Assembly: GCA_017936725.1 (NCBI GenBank)
Contig: JAGBEZ010000014.1
Location: 1 to 8,128 of the forward strand
Direction: 5' to 3'
Length of the DNA: 8,128 bases
Source: Agathobacter sp.
Lineage (GTDB): Bacteria > Bacillota_A > Clostridia > Lachnospirales > Lachnospiraceae
The position numbers were made by a program, and so were the translations under genes. The notes beneath the pieces are model-generated. The model was not told where the DNA came from and did not search any database. It saw nothing but the letters and a program-made list of their open reading frames with translations. Numbering within the stretch: the first letter of the stretch is position 1; each line of letters opens with the position of its first letter. Shown piece after piece: positions 1 through 6,088 of the stretch.

Positions 1-1
1 A

Positions 2-409
2 AAACAAGCAGATGCCCAGATGTATCTTACCGCTGAAGTGATTCCGATGGAGCAAGAAGCCAGAGAACTAACTAGAGAGTGGATAAAGCCTTATGTCATG
101 CAGGCAGAACAGCATAATTTATATATAAAAACAAACTATTATTTTGTTACAAAAGATTTTGAGGAATTGAATGCCAGACCAAAGGAAGGCTATACCTATA
201 CGCTTGTTGCTGAAATTGCACGCTTCCATGAAAAAGACGAGGATCGTATCGTGGTTCTCAGCATTGACTTGGTATATGTACGCCTTGGAAAGACTGCTTA
301 TCGTGGTGTAAAAAACTCAGCCCTCCAAGAAGAATTTGAACAGACCTTTTCTGAAGTTCTAAATGAAATTTATAAAAATGGAATTGAAGCTTATTGCGAA
401 ACTCTTTAA
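2..409 (+). CDS. C-terminal part of an unrecognised protein (5' end outside window)
   Basis: The frame is open from the first complete codon at position 2 to TAA at 407-409, giving 135 visible codons. Neither in-frame ATG near the edge (20 and 47) has a ribosome site before it, so the gene most likely begins upstream of the window and this is its C-terminal part. The visible part is soluble-looking, rich in Glu, Lys and Tyr, with no membrane segment and no signal peptide. The pattern suggests mixed alpha/beta: a helix (about EQEARELTREW), strands around YIKTNYYFVTKDF and RIVVLSIDLVYVRLG, and a C-terminal helix (about LQEEFEQTFSEVLNEIY). I do not recognise the family and assign no function. 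It is the only + strand gene here, convergent with the nuclease group, and a hairpin terminator follows 25 nt after the stop. That it is a real coding sequence is fairly sure; its identity is not. Confidence 0.75.
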   Translation, partial: KQADAQMYLTAEVIPMEQEARELTREWIKPYVMQAEQHNLYIKTNYYFVTKDFEELNARPKEGYTYTLVAEIARFHEKDEDRIVVLSIDLVYVRLGKTAYRGVKNSALQEEFEQTFSEVLNEIYKNGIEAYCETL

Positions 410-433
410 CTAAGGAGTAAGAAACCTTCATTT

Positions 434-485
434 ATGTGAGAAAAGCGAGATGAAATCACCTCGCTTTTCTCACATCTTTATTTAT
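434..485 (+). terminator. Intrinsic terminator between convergent genes
   Basis: Positions 434-449 and 460-475 are perfect inverted copies (16 bp: ATGTGAGAAAAGCGAG and its complement) around a 10-nt loop. On the + strand the stem is followed by a T-rich run (CTTTATTTATTCTTTG), so it fits a rho-independent terminator for the gene ending at 409. On the - strand no comparable U-run follows. It could still stop or stabilise the 3' end of the nuclease/small-ORF transcript, whose last stop codon (482-484) lies only 6 nt before the stem, and no other hairpin was seen there. Confidence 0.85.
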
Positions 486-592
486 TCTTTGTTTTCAGTA
501 TTATTATTTGCTTTTCCTTTACGGTCACTTATGATAAGTGCCACAAGCGCTACAATACCTACAATTAACATCACAAGGAAAACGGCTTCCAT
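482..592 (-). CDS. Small single-span membrane protein, or detached anchor of the nuclease
   Basis: This 36-codon ORF starts at ATG (592-590) and ends at TAA (484-482). Residues 3-21 are almost entirely Val, Leu, Ile, Ala, Phe and Met with one Gly, a clear membrane span. SDRKGK follows, then a polar tail NNNTENKE. The positive charges after the span predict N-outside, C-inside orientation. A weak AAGG (603-606) sits 10 nt before the ATG, and the better AGAGGA (609-614) is too far away (16 nt). The ORF is in the same frame as the nuclease that ends at 614, separated only by TAA GAG GAA TAA and four more codons, so translation could be coupled. Seen directly: the ORF, the hydrophobic profile and the shared frame. 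Inferred: it is either a stand-alone small protein or a C-terminal anchor cut off by stop mutations. No family is recognised. Confidence 0.5.
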   Translation of the reverse strand: MEAVFLVMLIVGIVALVALIISDRKGKANNNTENKE

Positions 593-613
593 AGGAATTT
601 TGCCTTATTCCTC

Positions 614-2116
614 TTACTGTTCTTCTTTCGAGTCATCCTTGTCTTTTACATCTTCATCTACATCTTCATTTTTATCACTTTCTGATGTATTATCATTTTT
701 TTCCTCTGTATTGGAAGGAGTCTCTGTATTCTGGTTTGTATTTTCGCTTGATGGTTCATCTCTCTCTGGCGTGTCATCTACTAGTATATCTTCTACAGGC
801 TTCTGGTTATCACTGGAGTTGTTGCTGGTATTGTTATTATTTCCAGTGTTGTTATTACTACCTGTATTGGTGTTACTATTATTATTGGTGTTGCTGTTAT
901 TGTTGGTATTACCATTACTATTGTTATTATTGCTATTACCATTATTATTGGCATCGCCGCTATTATTGGTACTGTCATTATTATCGTTTGCAGCAATTTT
1001 CATTGTTACAACAACTGTCGTCTGATTACCGCTTTTATCTGTTGCAATAATCGTATACTCTTTATTTACATTACCTTCTAGCGTAAATGTAGCTCCTACT
1101 TCTTTTCCATTTACAGTTACACTCGCCAAATTTTCATCGGTTACTGTAACGGTTTGTGAAGTATCGTACGTACTTCCATTGGTAACACCCGCAATCGTAG
1201 GTGCTATAGTGTCCTTCTTTGAGCCTTCTCCAGAAGGAGACGTATAATTTGCTGGAATCTCTTCTTCAAATAATTCAAATGCTAATTCTGGATAGTCTAC
1301 AAATACGTTACGTGTTCCTGTAATAGCTTCTACGGAGTCATTTCTGCCAAGCTCCCAGGTATCAACTGGATCTTCTTTCATCCATTTAATCAGGACTGCT
1401 TTGCTTTCGATAACACCAGAAGAGGACCACATTTTCCCTGTATTTCCCCAGCGAACATAAATATAAAGCGCAATACGAGCTACGTCACCACGCAAGTCAT
1501 ATGTGCCGTTAGATGCTTTATTTGGATTATAATATCCGCTGCTTTCACCATAAGCCGTATTGCCACGGCTTGAGTTTTCACTTACGGATGTTGGGCGAAG
1601 CATCATAATATCATTTTCATCATCTCCGGCCAAACCTTTACTATTCGGCCATACATGTTCACGGTTCCAGGTCTTTCCGGAATCCCATGCAGGACCAATT
1701 GCTACTCCTGAGTAAAACGAAGAAATCGCTTTACTTTCGCTACCACTATTTTGGCAATCTGTATACTGATACAATGGTCTAGTTTCCTTATAACTTGTAA
1801 TATGCGAATGATTTTTCTTCATCAAGCTCTGCAGCTCTTTGTATAATGAACTCGATGGCACACTACTTACACTGCTGCTACCTGCCAGATCAGCGAGTGC
1901 TTCATATGAAACATTATTCTCTTCATAGAAATCTTCTGCCATTGGAGACAAAAATGTAGCCGTTTCCCCACGTTCTCCCCAATTATAAATATACTTTCCA
2001 TCTTTTACATAATTTACTGTCGCAGCCTGTGTCGGCACATTAATTCCGAAGAATAAACTAGCCGCCATCACAAATGCCATGAGCATTGCAAACGAACGTC
2101 TCATCGTCTTTTTCAT
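614..2116 (-). CDS. Secreted endonuclease I-family nuclease with Ig-like domain and Asn-rich tail
   Basis: This is a predicted exported DNA/RNA endonuclease of the endonuclease I family (the EndA/Vvn/YhcR-type His-Me finger fold). From the chosen ATG the protein has 500 residues. Residues 1-31 form a signal peptide (MKKTMRRS, hydrophobic core, TQA|AT cleavage). The nuclease domain spans about 90-285. It has NREHVWP at 151-157, where E153 and H154 match the family's metal ligand and general base. SENSSRGN (179-186) and RGDVAR (209-214) are also typical of the family. Residues about 303-375 resemble a bacterial Ig-like domain (TVTDENLASVTVNG ... ATDKSGN). An Asn/Ser/Thr-rich linker (376-435) and an acidic tail (436-500) follow. 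There is no LPXTG motif or C-terminal span within the ORF. The start is ATG 2116, because GGGGAG (2124-2129) lies 7 nt before it and overlaps the alternative ATG at 2131. Likely roles, by family, are nucleotide scavenging or degradation of extracellular DNA. The family call is firm; the physiology is inferred. Confidence 0.92.
   Translation of the reverse strand: MKKTMRRSFAMLMAFVMAASLFFGINVPTQAATVNYVKDGKYIYNWGERGETATFLSPMAEDFYEENNVSYEALADLAGSSSVSSVPSSSLYKELQSLMKKNHSHITSYKETRPLYQYTDCQNSGSESKAISSFYSGVAIGPAWDSGKTWNREHVWPNSKGLAGDDENDIMMLRPTSVSENSSRGNTAYGESSGYYNPNKASNGTYDLRGDVARIALYIYVRWGNTGKMWSSSGVIESKAVLIKWMKEDPVDTWELGRNDSVEAITGTRNVFVDYPELAFELFEEEIPANYTSPSGEGSKKDTIAPTIAGVTNGSTYDTSQTVTVTDENLASVTVNGKEVGATFTLEGNVNKEYTIIATDKSGNQTTVVVTMKIAANDNNDSTNNSGDANNNGNSNNNNSNGNTNNNSNTNNNSNTNTGSNNNTGNNNNTSNNSSDNQKPVEDILVDDTPERDEPSSENTNQNTETPSNTEEKNDNTSESDKNEDVDEDVKDKDDSKEEQ
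812..991 (-). repeat. AAY-rich trinucleotide tract coding an Asn-rich linker
   Basis: Within the nuclease gene this 180-nt stretch is built mostly of AAT/AAC codons with interspersed Ser, Thr, Gly and Asp codons. 33 of the 60 encoded residues are Asn. On the + strand it reads as a run of ATT/GTT triplets. There is no exact long repeat unit; it is degenerate low complexity. Such linkers commonly hold a domain away from the cell surface in Gram-positive exported proteins. Length changes in multiples of three would keep the frame. Confidence 0.85.
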
Positions 2117-2123
2117 AATAAAT

Positions 2124-2129
2124 CTCCCC
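2124..2129 (-). promoter_or_regulatory. Ribosome binding site that sets the nuclease start
   Basis: GGGGAG (read on the - strand) lies 7 nt before ATG 2116. It overlaps the upstream in-frame ATG at 2131, which has only a distant GGAAAAG before it. This favours initiation at 2116 and gives a normal MKK signal-peptide N-terminus. Confidence 0.8.
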
Positions 2130-2165
2130 ATTTCTTTTGTACTTTTCCTGCAAGCCTATATAAAA

Positions 2166-2194
2166 ATTTTATAATCATTTTCAAATCTTGTCAA
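2166..2194 (-). promoter_or_regulatory. Housekeeping sigma factor promoter for the nuclease
   Basis: On the - strand, TTGACA (2194-2189, perfect -35) is followed by a 17-bp A/T-rich spacer and TAAAAT (2171-2166, one mismatch to TATAAT). Transcription would begin near 2159, leaving a leader of about 43 nt before ATG 2116. The -35 box lies within the last codons of aroK (Val-Asp-Lys). The nuclease can therefore be transcribed independently of the aro operon, although read-through from aroK is not excluded because no terminator separates them. Confidence 0.7.
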
Positions 2195-2690
2195 CGCACT
2201 CTTCTAATATCTGCTCTTTTTCTTTTCCATCCACAGCAATGGTAATATCCGCTGCCCCTTCATATCGTGGCAATCTCTTCTCCATCAATTCTTTAATATA
2301 CTCCACATTCATATTTCCATTGAGGAGCGGGCGATTGGTGCTGTAACGCACTCTTTCATAGATGGTTTCTGGTGTTGCGGAAAAATAGATAATCTTTCCA
2401 TTTTTCTTCATATTTGCTACATTTTCTGGTCGAAGAATCGCTCCGCCACCACAGGAAACCACTGCGCCTCCCTGTTCGGCAATTCGCAAAATTAACTGAC
2501 TTTCTAAGTCCCTGAAATGAGCTTCTCCATAGGTTTCAAATATTTCATTGATGGTCATGCCGGCTTCTTTTTCTATGGTCTCATCCATCTCAATCAGGCG
2601 AGCGCCGGTTGCCTCTGCCAGCATCCCTGCCATCGTGCTTTTTCCACAGCCCATAAAACCGATGAGAAAAATATTTTTATTTATTTCCAT
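2181..2690 (-). CDS. aroK: Shikimate kinase
   Basis: The enzyme phosphorylates shikimate with ATP to shikimate 3-phosphate, the fifth step of the shikimate pathway, in the cytoplasm. At 169 residues it has the normal length of the family. The P-loop GFMGCGKST is at 11-19. D36 (in EMDE) and R60 (in HFRD) fit the shikimate-binding positions. GGG at 81-83 (SCGGGAIL) is the classic substrate-binding loop. RPLL at 120-123 lies in the lid, and RLPRYE (139-144) carries the later substrate arginine. The start is ATG 2690 with AAGGAG 7 nt upstream, inside the end of aroE; the two genes overlap by 14 nt, which suggests translational coupling. Its last codons contain the -35 box of the nuclease promoter. 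All key residues are present, so function is very likely. Confidence 0.96.
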   Translation of the reverse strand: MEINKNIFLIGFMGCGKSTMAGMLAEATGARLIEMDETIEKEAGMTINEIFETYGEAHFRDLESQLILRIAEQGGAVVSCGGGAILRPENVANMKKNGKIIYFSATPETIYERVRYSTNRPLLNGNMNVEYIKELMEKRLPRYEGAADITIAVDGKEKEQILEECVDKI

Positions 2691-3573
2691 ACAAAAGCTC
2701 CTTTACCCCTTCCACTGGCATTTCCATGCCCGTATATAATTGAAATGCAGATGCGCCCTGCCATACGAGCATCCCTTTTCCGCCTACGCAGATACAGCCT
2801 GCTGCATTTGCATCTTTCAAAAGCTTGGTCTCTTCTGGATTATATACGATGTCCGCTACCACAAGTTCTGGACGGAGCAAGGATAAATCTTTTATGATGC
2901 TCTGGTCATCCATAGGCTTCATACCTACGATGGTTGCATTGACAAAGATGTCTGCTGTCTGTATTTCTTTCGCCATTCTATCCGCATCATCGATATCGTA
3001 TACATTTACGATACATTCTGGTACTGCTGCTTTGATTTTCTCCGCGGTAGCAAGCGTTCTCTCAAAGAAACTATCCTTTTTATTTAAAATCGTAATTTCT
3101 TTTGCACCATCGAGTGCGCACTGCACCTGAATCGCAGTTGCCGCACCGCCACCACCGGCTACGACCATTTTCTTCCCAACGATAGATACGCCGTGATCCT
3201 TTAAATTGTTGACAAAGCCTTCTCCGTCTGTCATGTGTCCGATGAGTTTTCCATCTTCATTGACAATGGTGTTTACTGCTCCGATAATCTGCGCCGCTGG
3301 CGACAACTCGTCCATGTACCTAGCCGCTTCCACCTTGTCTGGCATGGTGACATTCATCCCACGCATGTTAAAAAGACGCATGGCCTCGAGGGCACCTTTT
3401 ACCCCATCCTCTTTTACGTCAAACGCTACATATGCATAGTCCAATCCCAATTTTTCAAAACTATAATTATACATCGCTGGGGAACCTGAATGTCCTACTG
3501 GCGAACCAATCAGTGCCAAAAGTCTTGTATGTCCTGAAATTCTTTTTTCCATATCTTTCTTCTTTACAGCCAT
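2677..3573 (-). CDS. aroE: Shikimate/quinate dehydrogenase, YdiB-like
   Basis: The enzyme interconverts 3-dehydroshikimate and shikimate using a nicotinamide cofactor. The 298-residue protein has the N-terminal substrate domain with GSPVGHSGSP (23-32; S29 and S31 bind substrate), NVTMPDK (74-80; K80 is the expected catalytic Lys), GAVNTIV (98-104) and TDGEGF with D116. The Rossmann domain has GGGGAA (140-145), then NKKD (164-167), NATIVGMKP (212-220) and GMLVWQGA (267-274). The Asp after NKK, where NADP-specific AroE normally has NRT, and the VGMKP and LLKDANAAGC stretches resemble E. coli YdiB, which accepts quinate and NAD as well. NAD use here is inferred. The start is ATG 3573, with AAAGGA 12 nt upstream overlapping the end of the phosphatase gene; ATG 3552 is a weaker alternative. 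With aroK it forms two consecutive pathway steps. Confidence 0.94.
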   Translation of the reverse strand: MAVKKKDMEKRISGHTRLLALIGSPVGHSGSPAMYNYSFEKLGLDYAYVAFDVKEDGVKGALEAMRLFNMRGMNVTMPDKVEAARYMDELSPAAQIIGAVNTIVNEDGKLIGHMTDGEGFVNNLKDHGVSIVGKKMVVAGGGGAATAIQVQCALDGAKEITILNKKDSFFERTLATAEKIKAAVPECIVNVYDIDDADRMAKEIQTADIFVNATIVGMKPMDDQSIIKDLSLLRPELVVADIVYNPEETKLLKDANAAGCICVGGKGMLVWQGASAFQLYTGMEMPVEGVKELLYGNK

Positions 3574-3591
3574 TTTAGACTGCGTTCCTTT

Positions 3592-4239
3592 CTATAAATA
3601 ATCCAGTAATTCAAGTGGATGATTGATCAAAATTTCTGCACCATGCGCCTTTAAAAAAGCCTCGTCGCGAAATCCCCAGGTAACGGATATACAGCGAACT
3701 TTTGCATTCTTTGCCGTTTGGATATCTACATCCGAGTCGCCTACATATACTGCATGCGCCTTGTCCACCTCTAGTATACACAGGGCTTCCTTTACAGAAT
3801 CAGGCGCTGGCTTTCTGCTAATCCCTTCTCTTTCTCCAATTGCCACTTCTACATATTCGGAAAAATAGATTGTATTTAACTCTTTCACACCGGAATCGAT
3901 TTTGTTTGAAACAATCGCCATTTTGATGTGGCGCTGTTTTAATTCCTCCATAAGCGCAAGTATGTCTTCGTAAGGAGCCGTCTTAATATTGCAATGCGTT
4001 TTATAATACTCGCGGAAAAACGCAAATATCTCTTCAAACATAGGATTTTTATCTCCGTCCGGCACTGCCAAAAGCATGAGCTTACGTATCCCGTTTCCTA
4101 CGAACTCACGTACTTCATCCATACTTCGCTGTGGCTGTCCATATTTTTCCAGCGCACAATTTACCGAATCCGTTAAATCATACAGTGTATTCAGAAGTGT
4201 CCCATCCAAATCAAAGATGACTGCCTTCGTATTCTCCAT
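3592..4239 (-). CDS. HAD-superfamily phosphatase, phosphoglycolate phosphatase-like
   Basis: A cytoplasmic haloacid dehalogenase-fold phosphatase of 215 residues, a usual length for the Gph/PpaX group. Motif I is DLDGTLLNT, with D10 as nucleophile and D12 as acid/base. A helical cap covers roughly 15-85. Motif II is the Ser of VSNK (S111), motif III is K143 in SRKPAPDS, and motif IV is GDSDVD, with D168 and D172 binding magnesium. The KPAPD context and cap type resemble phosphoglycolate and pyrophosphate phosphatases, but substrate cannot be read from sequence in this family. The ATG at 4239 has an excellent AGGAGG 7 nt upstream that overlaps the stop codon of the LtaS-like gene. Only 18 nt separate its stop from aroE, so it is very probably in the same operon. 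A role in clearing a by-product of a neighbouring enzyme is possible but unsupported. Confidence 0.92.
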   Translation of the reverse strand: MENTKAVIFDLDGTLLNTLYDLTDSVNCALEKYGQPQRSMDEVREFVGNGIRKLMLLAVPDGDKNPMFEEIFAFFREYYKTHCNIKTAPYEDILALMEELKQRHIKMAIVSNKIDSGVKELNTIYFSEYVEVAIGEREGISRKPAPDSVKEALCILEVDKAHAVYVGDSDVDIQTAKNAKVRCISVTWGFRDEAFLKAHGAEILINHPLELLDYL

Positions 4240-4250
4240 CCTACTGCCTC

Positions 4251-6074
4251 CTAATCCTCAAAATATGGGAAAAAGATACTGCTTCTATGTTTGCCATCAA
4301 ACACACCATTGTACTGCAGATTCTCATATTTCTTAATCCATTCCAACTCTTTCCCTAACGCATCCTCTACATGGAGGTACCTGTCATTTTCCAGCGAATA
4401 GTATCCTCTTGCGTTAATCGCTGGCACTACTTCCATCAAATCCGCCATAAACTGATTATAAGGCGGCAAATCAATGCCTGCACGCTGTAATGCCATCGTA
4501 GATAAGAAATTTAAACTCGTAATCTCCACCGTTTCCTCTGGCGTGTCATAATTGGTCCAAATAAAAAACGGTACCGTATATAAAGACTCTAACTCCTTTA
4601 ATGTCAGACCAGACAGCCCTTTTCCATTCAAAATCTTATAAAAGTTGCTATTCAAACTCGGTTGATGATCTCCAAAAAAGACGATTTCAACCGGTTCATC
4701 CACACTGGCAAAATAGTTCACAAAATCTCGCAACGCATCATCACTTTCACGAATCAAGGAGAAATACTGATTAGCATCGGTATAAGAACGCCCTATCTTA
4801 TAATAGTTTTGTTCGAAATTTCCATACTTTGTCGCATAGCCGCCATGATTCTGCATGCTTATCGACATGATAAACAGATTCTCATTTACCTTGCGATTTT
4901 CATAGCGTTCAATGATTTTACGATACATCTCTTCGTCCGAAATATATTTTCGTATCAGCTCGCTCTGGTTAAAGTGCTCTATAAAATAGGTTTCATCAAA
5001 ACCTAATTTTGGATAAATCAGATTTCGGCTCCAACCCGTTTCAAAATACGGATGCATCGCCACACAGGTGTAGCCCTCCTCTTTTAAGGTACTTACCATA
5101 GAACTTGGCGTATCATTTAGATACTGCTGATACACCACCGACCCTACCGGCAAAAATGCCATGGAACCACCCGTCATAAACTCCCATTCGGAATTCGGTG
5201 TTTTTGCTCCAAACACCGAAGAAAGCGCATACCCTTTGGTCGTATTCTCATAAAGGGAATCCATAAACGGCGTCAAAGGCTGATTCGTTTCAAATTCGCC
5301 GATAACACTCAAATCCGCAAACGATTCGCTCATCACAACGATAATCGTAGGCTCCTCGGTCATGGTGTCACCCAGTACATTCTCCTCTTTCTCGGAATAC
5401 GTTTCCTCTAATTCCACAATTTCTTCGATATCATAGCTTTCTGGCGCAGATACAAAACTATCTCGGGCACTTAGCACAAAATTGAGCACATAGCCATTTC
5501 GATAACTTCCCTTTTGCTCCCACGTTTCCGTGTTGATGCCGTCAATATCCGCTGAAATCGTGACACAGAGATATACTGCTGCTAACCCACTTACCGCACG
5601 TAAAACAAACGCTTTTTCAAATTTAATGCGAAACAGGCTCGCCACTGCTATAAACAGAAACGAAGCCACTATGACCTGCCAGCCTCTTTCGCTTAGCTCT
5701 AACTCATAATTTCCAGCAACACTTAACCCTGTTCCAATCGAACGAATATCCGCAAAGATAAACTCGTTTTCACGAAACAGATATACATAATAATTTACAA
5801 AAGCCAGCACCATGAAAAACACATGGGAAAGGATTGCGCTAAGTCCCACACGATTGGTGATACATAGCATCAGTAAATACACCACGAGTACACAGCCACG
5901 GTTTAAGTCCCATTTGGTATCCGACAGTTTGACGAATAACTCTGGCTCCAAAAGCAGGAACTGTACCATATAGGTCGTAAAATACGTTCCTACTGAAAAA
6001 AGCAGAATCGTCCATATCCCTTTTAACCATTTGTTTCCAACAAATGTTGTTATTTTATTCCAAACTTCTTTCAT
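4251..6074 (-). CDS. LtaS-like membrane phosphoglycerol transferase (sulfatase fold)
   Basis: A membrane enzyme of 607 residues related to lipoteichoic acid synthase, which transfers glycerol phosphate from phosphatidylglycerol outside the membrane. About five membrane spans fill residues 20-175. A linker and an extracellular sulfatase-type domain follow (about 240-560). Catalytic features are intact and nearly collinear with S. aureus LtaS: E250 (VMSESFAD), nucleophile T292 (GAKTPNSE), W348 and R350 (ETGWSR), H410 (MQNHGGY), and D469 with H470 (FGDHQPS). The nucleophile context AKTPNSE differs from GKTSDSE of staphylococcal LtaS, so the polymer or acceptor may differ. The region between spans and domain is acidic (about 214-241). 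I take ATG 6074 as the start because GGAAG precedes it by 5 nt; the in-frame TTG at 6086 has no ribosome site. Its stop lies 11 nt before the phosphatase start. Family is sure; exact product is inferred. Confidence 0.9.
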   Translation of the reverse strand: MKEVWNKITTFVGNKWLKGIWTILLFSVGTYFTTYMVQFLLLEPELFVKLSDTKWDLNRGCVLVVYLLMLCITNRVGLSAILSHVFFMVLAFVNYYVYLFRENEFIFADIRSIGTGLSVAGNYELELSERGWQVIVASFLFIAVASLFRIKFEKAFVLRAVSGLAAVYLCVTISADIDGINTETWEQKGSYRNGYVLNFVLSARDSFVSAPESYDIEEIVELEETYSEKEENVLGDTMTEEPTIIVVMSESFADLSVIGEFETNQPLTPFMDSLYENTTKGYALSSVFGAKTPNSEWEFMTGGSMAFLPVGSVVYQQYLNDTPSSMVSTLKEEGYTCVAMHPYFETGWSRNLIYPKLGFDETYFIEHFNQSELIRKYISDEEMYRKIIERYENRKVNENLFIMSISMQNHGGYATKYGNFEQNYYKIGRSYTDANQYFSLIRESDDALRDFVNYFASVDEPVEIVFFGDHQPSLNSNFYKILNGKGLSGLTLKELESLYTVPFFIWTNYDTPEETVEITSLNFLSTMALQRAGIDLPPYNQFMADLMEVVPAINARGYYSLENDRYLHVEDALGKELEWIKKYENLQYNGVFDGKHRSSIFFPYFED

Positions 6075-6079
6075 TTTAT

Positions 6080-6084
6080 CTTCC
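6080..6084 (-). promoter_or_regulatory. Ribosome binding site that sets the LtaS-like start
   Basis: GGAAG on the - strand lies 5 nt before ATG 6074. It overlaps the in-frame TTG at 6086-6084, which has no purine-rich site of its own. The start is therefore placed at 6074, removing four residues from the longest frame. Confidence 0.65.
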
Positions 6085-6088
6085 AAAA

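Noticed and set aside
412..439. AAGGAG followed 16 nt later by ATG TGA on the + strand, resembling a start-stop element
   Set aside because: The spacing is too long for a normal ribosome site, the ORF is a single codon, and the ATG lies in the terminator stem. Chance is the simplest explanation.
812..991. Possible tandem repeat array or CRISPR-like region
   Set aside because: The tract is degenerate triplet low complexity with no fixed repeat and no spacers, and it is in frame with the nuclease.
450..1050. Long + strand frames rich in Leu (450-1025) or in Tyr/Trp/Cys (685-1050), and a - strand Ile/Thr frame (793-996)
   Set aside because: All are shadows of the Asn-rich and acidic triplet tract of the nuclease read in other frames. 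They have single-residue-type composition and no credible independent gene structure, and the 450 start lies within the terminator hairpin.
2159..2173. AT-only near-palindrome between aroK and the nuclease as a terminator for aroK
   Set aside because: The stem has no G or C pairs and would not form a stable terminator. It overlaps the -10 box of the nuclease promoter, which explains its composition.
6075..6086. TTG start at 6086 for the LtaS-like gene
   Set aside because: No ribosome site precedes it, while ATG 6074 has GGAAG at a good distance.
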